From positions 1 through 64,000 of the forward strand of contig NW_023501113.1 in assembly GCF_014066305.1 (NCBI RefSeq): a stretch of 64,000 nt of DNA, in the 5' to 3' direction. Below are positions 1 to 13,522 of this stretch, piece by piece (the first letter of the stretch is position 1; each line of letters starts with the position of its first letter). Under the pieces are notes generated by a model. It saw nothing but the letters and a program-made list of their open reading frames with translations, was not told the origin of the DNA and did not search any database. Position numbers and translations under genes: made by a program. The stretch is from Letharia columbiana. Taxonomy: Eukaryota; Ascomycota; Lecanoromycetes; Lecanorales; Parmeliaceae.

Positions 1-3000
1 TCTTATTAACTTTATATTAAATTAATAACTTATTTAAATTATATTAAAGAATAATTATTAATCGCTATAAGACGTAATAGCTTATCTAGTATAGAAATCA
101 GCTTATAACGTTTAAGTATATCTTCTATAATACTATTTTATATAGTTAATATATTAATATTTAAAAGATTATAATATTCTATTATCGAGTTAATAAGTCG
201 AGATTATTATACGCGAATAAACCTTTAATACGATCGATCTAAAGTTCGAAATTCTAATATTTATAAAAGATATTTTTTTTTTAATTAAAGAATTAGACGA
301 CTTAAGCGTTAATAATATAAGATTAAATATTAATTATATATTAAATTATAGTATAATTAAGATTATAAAGACTCTTAACTTTATTCGCGATTAATAATTT
401 TAATAATTATTTCTTTATCTCGATAGCGCTATTAAAGAAATTATAATATTTATATAATCTCGCGATTAAGATTTTAAAAATATATTTAATATAGAATTAT
501 AAGATAAATTTAATATTTAGATTAAATAACAACTACGTAGTATTAATAATTACTTATCTTTTCTTATTATTCTCTTAATTAAATATATTATAATTATAAT
601 AAAGATTAATATTTATATATCTTTCTTAAAATATAACTTAAATATTCTTTTATTTAATTAAAATAGCGAAAATATTTTGAATATAATAAAAGAATTTATA
701 AAATATATTATTAGCTAATTAAAGTTAATTTAGAAGATATAATTAAAAGATAAATAATATCTCTTATAGAAACTAATCTATTTAAAGTTATATAGTTCTA
801 TATCGCTTAATTACTTACTTAAAATCAAGATTAATAAAATTATATTAATTAGACTTCGAGTTATCTAAAAGGCTATCTTTAGAAATCTTATTATTATTAT
901 AACGAAGCGCGCGGCGTTAAAGCTACTCTTATTAATATTTATAACTTTTTATTTTTTTTAATATTAACTTAGATTATTATAATAATATAACTTCTTTTAT
1001 AATTAATATAAGAGTATAATAATAAGCGCTAATCGTAATTTCGTAGAGACGCTATTAGATTTTCAAAGTAATAAAATAATTATTTAATTCGAGATAAGTT
1101 CTAATTATTAATACTTTTAGATATACTATTTATCTATTTAGATAAGCTAATATAAACTTATTAATCTTTTTAATTAAAAGTATTTAATAAGAGCGATAAG
1201 AGTCTTTAATAATTAAGATCTTTATATAATTATCTATAGATAAATAGCTATTAATATTATTTATAGATAATATTAAACTACTAAGTTTCTAGATACTCGA
1301 TAAAAGAGTAATAATTTACGCGATAATAATAGAGTAATTATTAATATTAAATTTATAATATATAAAGAATAGTTATCTCGTATAATATTTCGATTATATA
1401 TCGAATAAGAACTTTATTTTTATTAAATCTTTTAATATAATAACGACTCTTTACTTACTCTTTTTATAATTTTTAACTATATTAGCTCTTTTTAGATAAA
1501 ATTCTCGAGTATTAACTATAATTCGACTATATTAATTTACTTTAAAGTATTTATTAATATAAAATTAAGAGAACTCTAAGTCTTTAAAGTTATTATTATT
1601 AAATATAAAATAATTTTTAAATAATATAGTAAATAGATCTTTATTACTATTATAGATCTTATTATAAATAAGATTATCTTCGCTTTATAATAGATTACTT
1701 AAATTTAATTTAATAAAGATTAAACTTATATCGCGCGTTAATATAAAAGGATAGTGTAAGACTATAAGATAATACGCGATCTATTAAGAATTATAGAATT
1801 CTTATATCTATTATTTAAGATAGTATATCTTTTATAATAATATAATATCGTCGATAATAAGAATATCTTTAACTTCGATATTAAGTTACGCGTTATCTTA
1901 ACTTAAATAACTCTTATTATAAATATTATAATAGAATTTTATAAGTTTAAGAAAGTTATATTTTATTAGAGCGAGGCTATTATATTAAGTCGAGCTCTTA
2001 AAATTATAAACTATAATAATTAATATTAGATTTATAAATTTAGAATATTTATTACTCTTATAAAGTATATACTTTTAAAATTATTTTAATAGATTAATAG
2101 ATAGCGAATAATTAATATTAATTAAATAATTAGCGTTATTAATACTCTACTCTTTCTTAATATATATCTTATAATTTATATTAATATAGCTTTATAGCTA
2201 ATACTATTATATATAATAATTATAAATATTTCTAAGCGTAAATTAAATAATATTATTAATCTATTTATTTTACTTATTATTATTTAGATATATAACGTTA
2301 AAGTTAACTATTAAAAGATAAGAGAAGAAAATATAAATAGTAATTTTTAGACTACTATCGGCGACATTATAATCTAAGCGAAGTTATTTTATCTTATATA
2401 ATTTTAAATTATAAATAATTATTTATTAATTCTAAATAATTTATTATAGAAATAATAATTAAAGTATAAAGTAAAATCTATATCGATAAATAGCTAGACT
2501 CGAAATATCGAAGATTATATTATTAATATTCTAAAAGCGTTAAAATATAAGATCTTTCTCTTAAGTCTAGCGTAAAAAGCGCTTCTTTAATCTATTAAAA
2601 TTAATTATCGCTAAATTTTTATTATTTATAAAAAGAGCTTTTTAATTAATAGTCTTAAAATCATTTATTACTTTATTTTACTTTATAATCTTATTCTAAT
2701 ATAAGAGGCGTAAAGCGTTATTAAAGAAGAACTTTATAAAAAAATACTAATTTTAATAATTAATTATTTCGCGAAGAAAAAGAATATCTTCGAGAATAAT
2801 ATTAAGATTACTCGCTATTTAATATTAATTAGATTTTAAAAGAAAATTTAATAATAATATATTATAGATATAGCGAATCTTTTAGCTAGCTTTAAGAATC
2901 TCTATAATATTATTATATAAATCTATAAAAAAAATAATATCTTTAAATATAATTTTTAATCTTCTAGATTTATTTATAGAAGTTAAAAGATAATTATATC

Positions 3001-3159
3001 GCTCTAATTTAGAACTAAAATTATATATATTTTTTAATCTATAATTATACTTATTTAAATATTTTAAAAAGAGATTAATTATTAAAAGATTAAAAGTATT
3101 AAAATTAGTAAAATTAGACTTAACTTCGCTTAATATTAAATATCTTTTAAATTATAAAG

Positions 3160-3415
3160 AAAGAAAGAATTATATTAAAGAAAGTATATATAAAAAACTC
3201 TTAAATTAAGAAGAAAGAAAGAATTATATCGAAGAGAGTATAAATAAAAAACTCTTAAATTAAAAAAAAAAGAAAGAAAAGATTATATCAAAGAAAGTAT
3301 AGATAAAAGATTTTTAGATTAAAAAGAAAGAGAGAGTTATAAAGAAGAGAGCGAAGATAGAGAACTTTTAGATTAAGAAGAAAGAGAGAGTTATAAAGAA
3401 GAAAGCGAACTTAAG
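3160..3415 (+). repeat. ~54-bp tandem repeat, about five copies
   Basis: A unit beginning gaaagaaagaattatat and ending near actcttaaattaag recurs about every 54 bases, drifting to agaaagagagagttataaag in the last two copies. The period is a multiple of three, and the plus strand reads as Lys/Glu-rich segments between stops. It may once have been a coding repeat in a transposon protein, but that is inference. Confidence 0.65.
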
Positions 3416-5189
3416 AGTCTCTTTATAAATATATAAATATTTAATTATAATAATAAATATAGAAAACTCTATCGCTTAATTTTAATTATAGATATATATT
3501 TATAATTAAGATATTTATAATCTTAATAAAATTCTAAATAAATAGAATATTAAGAGTTTATCTACTTAGTTTACGCGATTTATTAAAATTTAAAAAAGCT
3601 TCTTTAAATAATAATCTAATTAAAGATTAAGTAATTATATTACTCTTACTTTAAGATCTAATTAAAAGATTAAATATAGTTTAATAGAGAAATTATTATT
3701 ATTATAATCTTATTTTAATAAAGATAATATCGCTATTCTTCTCTAACTCTCTTAATAAACTAAAATCCTCTATAATATTAATAATCTAATTATTTTTTAT
3801 TTAAATTATCTCTTATTATTTAGCTATAACTCTAAAGAGTAAAGAATTTATAAGATTTAAGAATTACGATAGAATAGTTATATCTACTTATAAGAATTAA
3901 ATTTTATATTTAATTTAATATCTAGCTCGATATCTAGTTATAATCTCGCGAGCGAAAATATATTTTTCTTCTAAAATCTTTTTAGAATAAGTTATTATAA
4001 TAAAGAAAAGAGAGTAGAGAAATAAAGATTATATTCTTATAAGAGATAAGATTAGATTAAATATATAGTAAGCGCGTAGTAAATATAAGTTAAAGATAAA
4101 ATTTTATATTAAAATAGTTAAGAATAAAGTAATAGAGAGTTTTTTTTTTATTTAGATAAATATTATTTATAGATAATAATAACTTATTAATAATATTTAA
4201 TTAAATAAATTATATATAATAATAATAGCGTAAAGCTAAATTTAATTAAATATATTATTTATAATAATAAATAATATTAATTTTTTAATAGAGTAAGACT
4301 AGATTTAATTAAATATATTATTTATAGTAATAAGCGATATTAAAATATTTAGCTTCGCGCGTAATTATAAATAGAAATTATTATTAAATAAAATATATTT
4401 AAGTAAATATAATCTATAGATTTTAGCGTCGCGATTATAGAATATTAAAAGATTTTAAATAAAGTAATATATAAAGAAGAAAGTAGATTAGATAATTAAA
4501 AATTAAGAACGCTATTAGATTTAGCGTATTCGCTTTTATAATCTTAGATCTTAATATTATTATTAAAAGACGTAAAATAATAAAATGAAAATCTAAAAGA
4601 ATTTTTTTTTTCTTTTTTTTCTCTAAGTTCTACGTATCTATCGCTATAACTCTAATCCCTTCGCTCGTCTAATAATAAATATATATTTTAAATATCTTAT
4701 ATTAATATATTTAATATTTAAAAAATATTTTAAAATTCTAATTTAAATTTTTTTAAATTATTTTTTAATTTCTTTATTTTAAATTTTCTTAAAAAATTTT
4801 AATTAAATATTTAATTTTATTTTAAATATCTTAATATTAATTTATTAAAATATTTAAATTTATTTATAATAATTTAAAATTTTATATATAATTTTATTTA
4901 TTTTTTATTTTTTAAATATATTAATTATTCGTATAAATATTTAATTATTTTTTAAAATTTCTTAATATTATATTTAAGAAAAATTTATATATATACTTTA
5001 ATATTTTTTATAAAATTATTATAATAATAAATAATAATTACTATTTATATATAAATAGATATAATTATTTAAATTTTAATAAATAATATAATTATATATA
5101 AAAAATATTTTATTTAAATATAAAATTATTATAATAAAAAAATATAAGAAAAAGATTAAAATATTATTTTTATATTTAAATTAAAGTTA

Positions 5190-6065
5190 ATCAATAAAAA
5201 GAGATTATATATAATAATTTACTATTTTATATATAAGAAGTTTAAATATTTTTCTTATATTAAAAAATACTTAAGTATAAAAACTAATATCTCTTATTTA
5301 TTTTATTATTTAATATATATTAAAATAGAGAAATTATAAATTTAAAAGAAATTAAAAAGATTAAGTTTTCTAAATAAGAAGTAATATTATTATTAAAAGT
5401 TTTAAATATTAAAGAATAAATTAAAGAATAAATAAGAGAAGAGATAAGAGATTTAGAATCTTAACGAAATTTAAAAATAAGATAAAATTATAAATCTAGA
5501 TTATTAGAATAAAGAAGAAAATCGCTTAACAAATAATAGAAGCTTTAATATATATTTAAAGTTTTTTTATTAAAATTCTATTAGTAATAATAGATTAATC
5601 TTCTCTCTCTTCGACGACTTTTCTTTCTCTTTCTTTATTAACTTCTCTTTTTACTCTTTATTTTACTTTCTTAAAAGTAAAGCTTTCTTTATCTTAGTTA
5701 TTAAATATTAAAATTAAATTATAACTTCTTATTCTTAACTCTTTAAATACTCTTTTTTTAACTTTATTTACTCTTTTAAAAATAAAAATAAATAATTTAT
5801 TCGCTAGCGATAAGATAATTAATTAATATAAAAGATATATATTATTAATAAATAATAGATAAGATAAAAGATAGCGAATATTACTATTACGTTAAAAAGA
5901 TAATTAATAATAAAAGATTATATATAATAATTTACTATTTTACTTATAAGAAATCTAGATATTTTTCTTATATCGAAAGATACTTAAATATAAGAATTAA
6001 TATCTCTTATTTATTTTATTATATAATATATATTAAAATAGAGAAGCTATAAATTTAAAAGAATA
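5190..6065. repeat. Pair of ~155-bp direct repeats
   Basis: The segment at about 5,190-5,350 returns at about 5,908-6,062 in the same orientation, with shared blocks such as gattatatataataattta and taatatctcttatttatttt. Most differences are C/T or A/G. The spacing of about 720 bp would suit terminal direct repeats of a small element or a partial duplication. I cannot tell which. Confidence 0.6.
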
Positions 6066-6835
6066 AATTATCTTCGCTTCGCTCTTCGCTCTACTCTTTA
6101 TAAATTTAATTATTTATTTATTTATATATATCGTTATAGCGATACTTTATTTATTTATTTACTTATATATATTATCGCGATAACTCTTATAAATCTAATT
6201 ATTTAAAAAATAAGAGAAGATTATAATATTTAAACGAAGTAATAAATTAATTAGCGAGATTATAATATTTTCTTTAATATATTATATTATTAATTTAATA
6301 AGTATTATAATAATTATTTCGAGAATTATATATTATAAAAAAATTTCTATATAATACTATACGTCTATTAAGATATATAATATTTTTAAATATTAATATC
6401 GCTATTATAACTAAGTTAATTAAATTTTTTAATAAAATAAAATTAAAAGTTTACTTTTTAATTATTATACTATAACTTCTAATTTAATAAAAATTTATTT
6501 AACTATTTATTTAACTTTTATTAAGAATTTTAAAAAAGACTATATTACGTAATTACGTATTTTTATTAAAAATTATATATACGTAGAATATAAATATTAT
6601 ATATTAAGCGATATATTAAAAAATTAAATCTTAATAAGATTTTCTATTTAGATTTATTTTAAGATTAATAAAATTAAGTTAAGATTATATATAAAAGATT
6701 ATAATACTTAATAATATTATATATTAAATTAATATAACGCGAAGATTTAATATATATAACTAGTAAATATAAAAGAAAGTATATTATAGCTTATATAAAG
6801 AAGAATAGATTTTAATATTAATAATATAAGATTTA

Positions 6836-7512
6836 TATAATATTAAATTTTAATATATATAAATAAATATATAACGTTAAATTTCGACGTATATAAACGA
6901 ATATATAACGTTAAATTTTAATATATATAAACGAATATATAACGTTAAATTTTAACGTATATAAACGAATATATAACGCTAAATTTCGACGTATATAAAC
7001 GAATATATAACGTTAAATTTTAACGTATATAAATGAATATATAACGTTAAATTTATATATATAAATAAATATATAATATTAAATTTCAACGTATATAAAC
7101 GAATATATAACGTTAAATTTCGACGTATATAAACGAATATATAACGCTAAATTTTAACGTATATAAATAAATATATAACGTTAAATTTTAACGTATATAA
7201 ACGAATATATAATATTAAATTTTAATGTATATAAACGAATATATAACGTTAAATTTTAACGTATATAAATATATTAATATATAACGTTTTAAATTTTAAC
7301 GTTATATTAAATATATATATAATTTTATTTTAACGTATATAAATAAATATATAACGTTAAATTCTAACGTATATAAATAAATATATAACGTTAAATTTTA
7401 ACGTATATAAATAAATATATAACGTTAAATTTCGATATATATAAATAAATATATAACGTTAAATTCTAATATATATAAATAAATATATAACGCTAAATTC
7501 TAGCGTATATAA
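6836..7512. repeat. 34-bp minisatellite, about 20 copies
   Basis: A 34-bp unit built from acgaatatataacgttaaat plus ttcgacgtatataa repeats without spacers for about 670 bp. Copies differ mainly by C to T or G to A (cgac/taac, acga/ataa). Each unit holds a near-palindrome around cgttaaatttaacg. The array ends where degenerate AT-rich sequence resumes. Confidence 0.85.
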
Positions 7513-7759
7513 AATAAAATATTATATTATAATAATCTTTTTTTTTAATAAAGATAAATCTCGAATTTAATTTCGAAGATCTTTAAATTTATATTTTATT
7601 TATTATTAAGTATTTATATTAATAATTATATTATATAAAATATTTAAATAATATAAATAATATAAATAATAGAAATTAAATTAAATTTAGAAATTTTATA
7701 AAGAAATTTAAATTATAATTAAATTTATAGATATAAAATAATAATAGTTATAATAATAA

Positions 7760-8270
7760 TAGTTATTAGAATATTAGATATATAATATATAGAATAAATA
7801 AATTAATTCTTTAAAATCTCTTCGAGACTAGATTTTAAATATAATATAAAATTAAATAGCTAGAAAATATAATAGCTAAAATATATAAGAGTTATATTTT
7901 AATAATAGATATAATAGTAATAGATATAGTAATAATAGATATTAATAATAATAGTTATAATAGAAGTAGTTATAGTAAATAACTATAATAGTAATAATTA
8001 TAATAATAGTAGTTATAGTAGTAATAGCTATTATATTAAATTTATTAATTAAATATATTTAAATATAGAAATTTAATTAAGATATCTTATATATATATTA
8101 ATTTATAATATAATATTATAGATATATTATATTATAGAATATTCTATTAAGATTTTATATTATATTAAATATAAGATTATATAAATTTTAATAATTTATA
8201 TTATATTAAAATATAATATAATAGATTAATATCTTATATTATATTATATCTTTTTAATTAATAATAATAA
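7760..8270 (-). repeat. Dispersed repeat, inverted relative to copies at 45.65 kb and 54.74 kb
   Basis: The reverse complement of about 7,760-7,910 aligns with 45,640-45,790 (shared ctcgaagagattttaaagaa). The reverse complement of about 8,035-8,265 aligns with 54,728-54,960. Between the two, 7,890-8,030 is a loose repeat of atagtaatagatata type, the complement of the 15-bp array at 54,955-55,260. All copies are RIP-mutated. Confidence 0.65.
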
Positions 8271-8449
8271 TTTATTAAATTATATCTTATATTTAAGTAA
8301 AATTTAATATAGAAATATAATTTAGTAATTAGAAGTATAATTCGATAAGGATTTATACTTTTAAGATATAAATTAGTAATTCGTTTACTTAAGATATAAT
8401 TTAGTAATTTATTATTACTTAAAATATAATTTAATAATTTATTATTTAT

Positions 8450-10095
8450 AATAAGTAAAGATTTATAAATTAAATTTATAAAGTTAAATTCTTTTAAGTT
8501 AAATCGAACTCTAATCGCTTACTATACGTTTTTAATCTACTTTTATTATTATAAAATTAATTTAATCTATATAATATATATATATATATATATAAAGAGA
8601 AACGCGCTAAGATTTAATTAGAAAGATATATTAAATATAAAGAATTAATTTATAATAATTACTTATAAAAAATAGAGAAAGACTATATTCTTATAATAAG
8701 AAGTATTAAAATATTAAAAAGAAATAAAGATAACGTATTAATTAGTAATATAAATTCTATAATATCTTTTATTATAGTAAAATCTTTTAAATAATAAAAT
8801 AGCTATATATTTTAATTCGTTTAAATATATATTATTTAATATTTCTTCTATAGAGATTTAATTAACTATAATTATTATAGTAAATTCTTCTCTTATAATA
8901 TTATTATAATAATATATTATATTAATATAATAAAGATAATAAATTAAATTATAATAATATTCTTCGCTTATTAAGTAATAATTTAATATAAAATCGTAGA
9001 GAGTATATAACGTAGAATCTTAGAGAGCTAAGTCGTATTCTTAATAATAATAATCTTATTACCGCTTAATTTCTTCGTAATATTCTTTATAATATTCTTC
9101 GTAATATTCTTCGTATTTATCTATTATAGTTTCTTCTCTTACTTCTTAATATAATAAGAATAATAAATTAAATTATAGTAGTATTCTTCGCTTATTAAGT
9201 AATAATTTAATATAGAATTATAGAGAGTATATAACGTGAAATCTTAAAGAGTTAAGTCGTATTTTTAATAATAGTAATCTTATTACTACTTAATTTCTCC
9301 GTAATATTCTCTATAATATTCTTCGTAATATTCTTCGTATTTATCTATTATAGTTTCTTCTCTTACTTCTTCTCTTATAGAGTATTAAATTAATTAATTA
9401 AGTAATTAACTAAGTAAATAACTAATATAATATAAGATCTTAAAGAGCTAAGCTATATTCTTAATGATAATAGTCTTATTATTACTTAATTTCTTCGTAA
9501 TATTCTTTATATTTATCTATTATAATTTCTTCTCTTATTTCTTCTCTTATAGAGTATTAGACTAAGTAGCTAGCTAAGTAATTAATTAAGTAAATAATTA
9601 ATATAACGTAAGATCTTAAAGAGCTAAGTCGTATTCTTAATAATAATAATCTTATTATCGCTTAATTTCTTCGTAATATTCTTCGTATTCGTCTACTATA
9701 TTAACTTCTCTTATACTAGTTAAATAAATTAATATAAGATTATAAAGAGTAGATTTATTATATTACTACTACTAATAACTATCTTTATAATATTCTTTAT
9801 AATATTCTTTATATTCGTCTATTATAGATTCTTCTCTTATTTAATTAAGTACGAGAATATCGAGAGTAAATATATTTATATTAGTAAAATTAATAGAATT
9901 AATAGAATAATAAAAGAAGAATAATTATATAAATAGATAAAAGAATTATTATTCGATTTCGAACGCGTTTAATATAACTATTATAACTATTATATTTAAA
10001 TATTTATTTAATTTATTAATAGTAGATTAAACTTTATAATTTTTATAGCGTTAGAAAGTGTATAAAGAGCTTTATAATTTAAAGAATTATAAAGT
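8450..10095 (-). mobile_element. Repeat family A, copy A1 (heavily RIP-mutated)
   Basis: Aligns in order with the cleaner copy A3 at 34,962-36,900: the opening stretch around attaaatttataaagtta, then cgcttactatacgtttt, then several VNTR units (cttcgcttattaagtaataa), and the block around tttcgaacgcgtttaatata near 9,960. Almost every CpA/TpG of A3 is TpA here. A3 reads as protein on the minus strand, so that strand is given. The class of the element is not established. Confidence 0.7.
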
Positions 10096-12335
10096 AATAA
10101 GTAAAGGCCTATAAATTAAATTTATAAAGTTAAATTTTTCTAAGTTAAATCGAACTCTAATCGCTTACTATACGTTTTTAATCTATATATAAATATATAT
10201 ATATAAAGAGAGACGCGCTAAGACTTAATTAGAAAGATATATCGAGTATAAAGAATTAATTCGTAATAATTATCTATAAAAAATAGAGAAAGACTATATT
10301 CTTATAATAAGAAGTATCGAAATATTAAAAAGAAATAAAGATAATATATTAATTAGTAATATAAATCTTATATTATCTTCTATCGTAGTAAAATCTTTCG
10401 AATAATAAAATAGCTATTAGAGTAAGATATCGAATAATTTTAATTCGTTTAAATATATATCGTTTCGAAGTAATAATTTAATATAGAATCGTAGAGAGTA
10501 TATAATATGAGATCTTAAAGAGCTAAGTCGTATTCTTAACGATAATAGTCTTATTATCGCTTAGTTTCTTTATAGTATTCTTTATATTTATCTATTATAG
10601 TTTCTTCTCTTACTTCTTAATATAGTAGAGATAATAAACTAAGTTATAATAGTATTCTTCGCTTACTAAGTAATAATTTAATATAGAATCGTAGAGAGTA
10701 TATAATATAGGATTTTGAAGAGCTAAGCCGTATTCTTAATATTAAAGATCTTATTATCGCTTAGTTTCTTCGTAATATTCTTTATAGTATTCTTCGTAGT
10801 ATTCTCCGTATTTATCTATTATAGTTTCTTCTCTTACTTCTTAATATAGTAGAGATAATAAACTAAGTTATAATAGTATTCTTCGCTTATTAAGTAATAA
10901 TTTAATATAAAATCGTAAAGAGTATATAACGTGAAATCTTAAAGAGTTAAGTCGTATTCTTAATACTAAGAAATCTTATTATCGCTTAATTTCTTCGTAG
11001 TATTCTTTATTATTCTTCGTATTTATCTATTATAGTTTCTTTCTTACTTCTTCTCTTATAGAGTATTAGATTAAGTAGTTAGCTAAGTAACTTAGCTAAG
11101 TAACTAATTTAATGTAAATAACTAATATAACGTAGAATCTTAAAGAGCTAAGTCGTATTCTTAACGATAATAATCTTATTATTACTTAATTTCTTCGTAG
11201 TATTCTTCGTATTTATCTATTATAATTTCTTCTCTTACTTCTTAATATAATAGAGATAATAGATTAAGTTATAGTAATATTCTTCGCTTACTAAGTAATA
11301 ATTTAATATAAAATAATTAAGTTATAGTAATATTCTTCGCTTACTAAGTAATAATTTAATATAAAATCGTAAAGAGTATATAACGTGAAATCTTAAAGAG
11401 CTAAGTCGTATTCTTAATAATAATAATCTTATTACCGCTTAGTTTCTTCGTAATATTCTTCGTATTTATCTATTATAGTTTCTTCTCTTACTTCTTAATA
11501 TAGTAAGAATAATAGACTAAGTTATAGTAATATTCTTCGCTTACTAAGTAATAATTTAATATAGAACGACTAAGTTATAGTAGTATTCTTCGCTTACTAA
11601 GTAATAATTTAATATAAAACCGTAGAGAGTATATAACGTGGAATCTTAAAGAGCTAAGTCGTATTCTTAATAATAATAGTCTTATTATCGCTTAATTTCT
11701 TTATAGTATTCTTCGTATTTATCTATTATAGTTTCTTCTCTTACTTCTTAATATAGTAGAGATAATAGATTAAGTTATAGTAGTATTCTTCGCTTACTAA
11801 GTAATAATTTAATATAAAATCGTAGAGAGTATATAACGTTCGAACGCGTTTAATATAACTATAATATTTAAATATTAATTTAACTTATCTATCGCTAACT
11901 TAAAAGAAGTATATAAAGAAGAACGTATTCGTTTAGACTCTTTTTAAGAGCTTTTTAACGCGTTTATAAGTAGTAATAGATAGCTATTAAGCTCGCTTAC
12001 GGCCTCAATTACTAGTAATAATAAATTTATTAAGAGATAATCTAGAGGCGTTAGTAAGAGGCTTTAATTAGGCGAGAAATATCGAAGATAATTATATTTA
12101 TATTAATGAAATTAATAGAATTAATAGAATTAATAGAATTAATAGAATAATAAAAGAATAATAAATAGATGAAAGAATTATTATTCGATTTCGAACGCGT
12201 CTAATATAACTATTATAACTATTATATTTAAATATTTATTTAATTTATTAATAGTAGATTAAACTTTATTATTTTTATAGCGTTAGAAAGCGTATATTAA
12301 ATTCTATAATTTACGAAATTATAAAGAAATAATAT
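10096..12335 (-). mobile_element. Repeat family A, copy A2 (heavily RIP-mutated, VNTR-expanded)
   Basis: Starts with aagtaaaggcctataaatta, as A3 does, directly after A1 in the same orientation. The VNTR portion (about 10,460-11,840) is longer than in A1, with at least seven units carrying cttcgcttactaagtaataa. The distal block at 12,060-12,300 matches 9,850-10,060. A gaattaataga run is repeated near 12,115. Which strand coded is inferred from A3. Confidence 0.7.
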
Positions 12336-12339
12336 TCGT

Positions 12340-12600
12340 AGAGAGCTAATTATTTTAGAGTATAAAACTTCTATATATAAATTTTTAATAAGGGAGCTCG
12401 AGAGGACTAGTAGGCTAACTTAGTTAGTCTAGTTAAAAGGCGTAATAATCTTAAATTAATAATTAACTATATATATAAATTTAAGATTTTCAAGCTTAGC
12501 TCTATCTTATTCTTTTATATATACTAATTATATATATCGTAAACTAAATACTTTAAAGTATAAAACTTCTATATATAAATTTTTAATAAGAGAGCTCGAA
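12340..12600. repeat. Local direct repeat, ~70 bp, two copies
   Basis: The stretch tataaaacttctatatataa with atttttaataa and gagctcga occurs at about 12,360-12,405 and again at about 12,558-12,600, roughly 200 bases apart in the same orientation. The second copy runs straight into the poly-A-like tract. Confidence 0.6.
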
Positions 12601-12699
12601 AAAATTTTAGAAAAAATTTAATAAAAATATTTAAAAAGGAGAGAAAACAAAAATTTAAAATAAAATATAAAAAAAAATTAAAAAATTTTAATAAAAAAA

Positions 12700-12714
12700 A
12701 TATATTTTTTTTTA

Positions 12715-12796
<82 letters not shown>

Positions 12797-12818
12797 TAAA
12801 AAAAAAAAAAAATTATAA

Positions 12819-12911
<93 letters not shown>
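12700..12911 (+). repeat. Long poly(A)-like tract
   Basis: About 200 bases of nearly pure A, broken by a few T or TAT, preceded by 100 bases of A/T-only text. It could be the tail of a LINE-type insertion, an expanded homopolymer, or an assembly artefact. No LINE reading frame was recognised upstream. Confidence 0.7.
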
Positions 12912-12914
<3 letters not shown>

Positions 12915-13195
12915 TTTTATAGTTAAAAAGTTTAATTTCGAGAGTATCTACGCTTAATAGCTAGATACCTCTATTTAAATCTAAATAGAGCTCTCGTAAG
13001 ATCGTTATAGAATTTTCTTAAGAGCTATTATTAATAGTAAACTAATTTAATTACTTAGTCTATCTATATTTAATCTATAACTCTTATATATACTCTTTAT
13101 TTCTAATAGTCTATATAGATATAGATATAAAGTAGATATCTAGCTATATCTATAAATAGACTATTTAAGTAAGTTACTATAATAAGTTTAATAGA

Positions 13196-13323
13196 TTATC
13201 GAATTATACTCTAAGTAATTAATTCTTATCGAATTATATTTTAAATTTTAATATAAGAGTATAATCTAGTAATTAGAAATATAATTCGATAAGAATTTAT
13301 AGTTTTAAAGTATAACTCGATAA
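13196..13323. repeat. Imperfect inverted repeat (~46-bp arms)
   Basis: The arm 13,196-13,241 (ttatcgaattatactctaag, with a second cttatcgaattatattt) is matched by the reverse complement of 13,277-13,323. The motif is the RIP-mutated form of the cgaatcatacccc repeats at 32,471-32,539, and similar text occurs near 8,320-8,420. Confidence 0.7.
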
Positions 13324-13397
13324 TAAGCTCTAGCTATTTAATAAATAAGTAGTTAACTTACTATAAATTTATTATTTCGTAATAGAATAATACGGCG

Positions 13398-13522
13398 CTA
13401 CTTCTTACTATAGACTATATATCGAAACGTAGATTAGAAATTATAAAATGTCTACTTAACGTAGGTACGAATATCAACGTCGGAGATAAACGCTTTAGAA
13501 TATTACTCTATCTAGTAGCGAG
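13398..13522 (+). pseudogene. Ankyrin-repeat fragment, RIP-mutated
   Basis: One frame reads like one and a half ankyrin repeats: SKRRLEIIKCLLNVGTNINV followed by GDKRF. The RLEIIKCLL.GA.IN pattern is the usual helix-loop core of the ANK fold. No start codon and only about 40 residues remain. It stops being recognisable at about 13,522, exactly where the DUF7580 reading frame begins in another frame and base composition turns normal. Another ankyrin fragment lies at 16,697-16,960 on the same strand, so an ankyrin gene may have been broken here. That link is inference. Confidence 0.5.

Larger units (their letters stand above)
1..6830. other. RIP-degraded AT-rich repeat DNA
   Basis: Very AT-rich, with CpA and TpG nearly absent while CpG, CpT and ApG persist, which is the expected product of RIP on repeated DNA. 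No open frame of useful length is seen on either strand. The old transposons this must derive from could not be identified by eye. Two internal repeats are listed separately. A further loose tandem repeat of about 72 bp, built on a tttaattaaat core, lies near 4,190-4,345. Confidence 0.7.

Noticed and set aside
6836..7512. CRISPR array
   Set aside because: The 34-bp units are directly abutting with no unique spacers, and the genome is eukaryotic.
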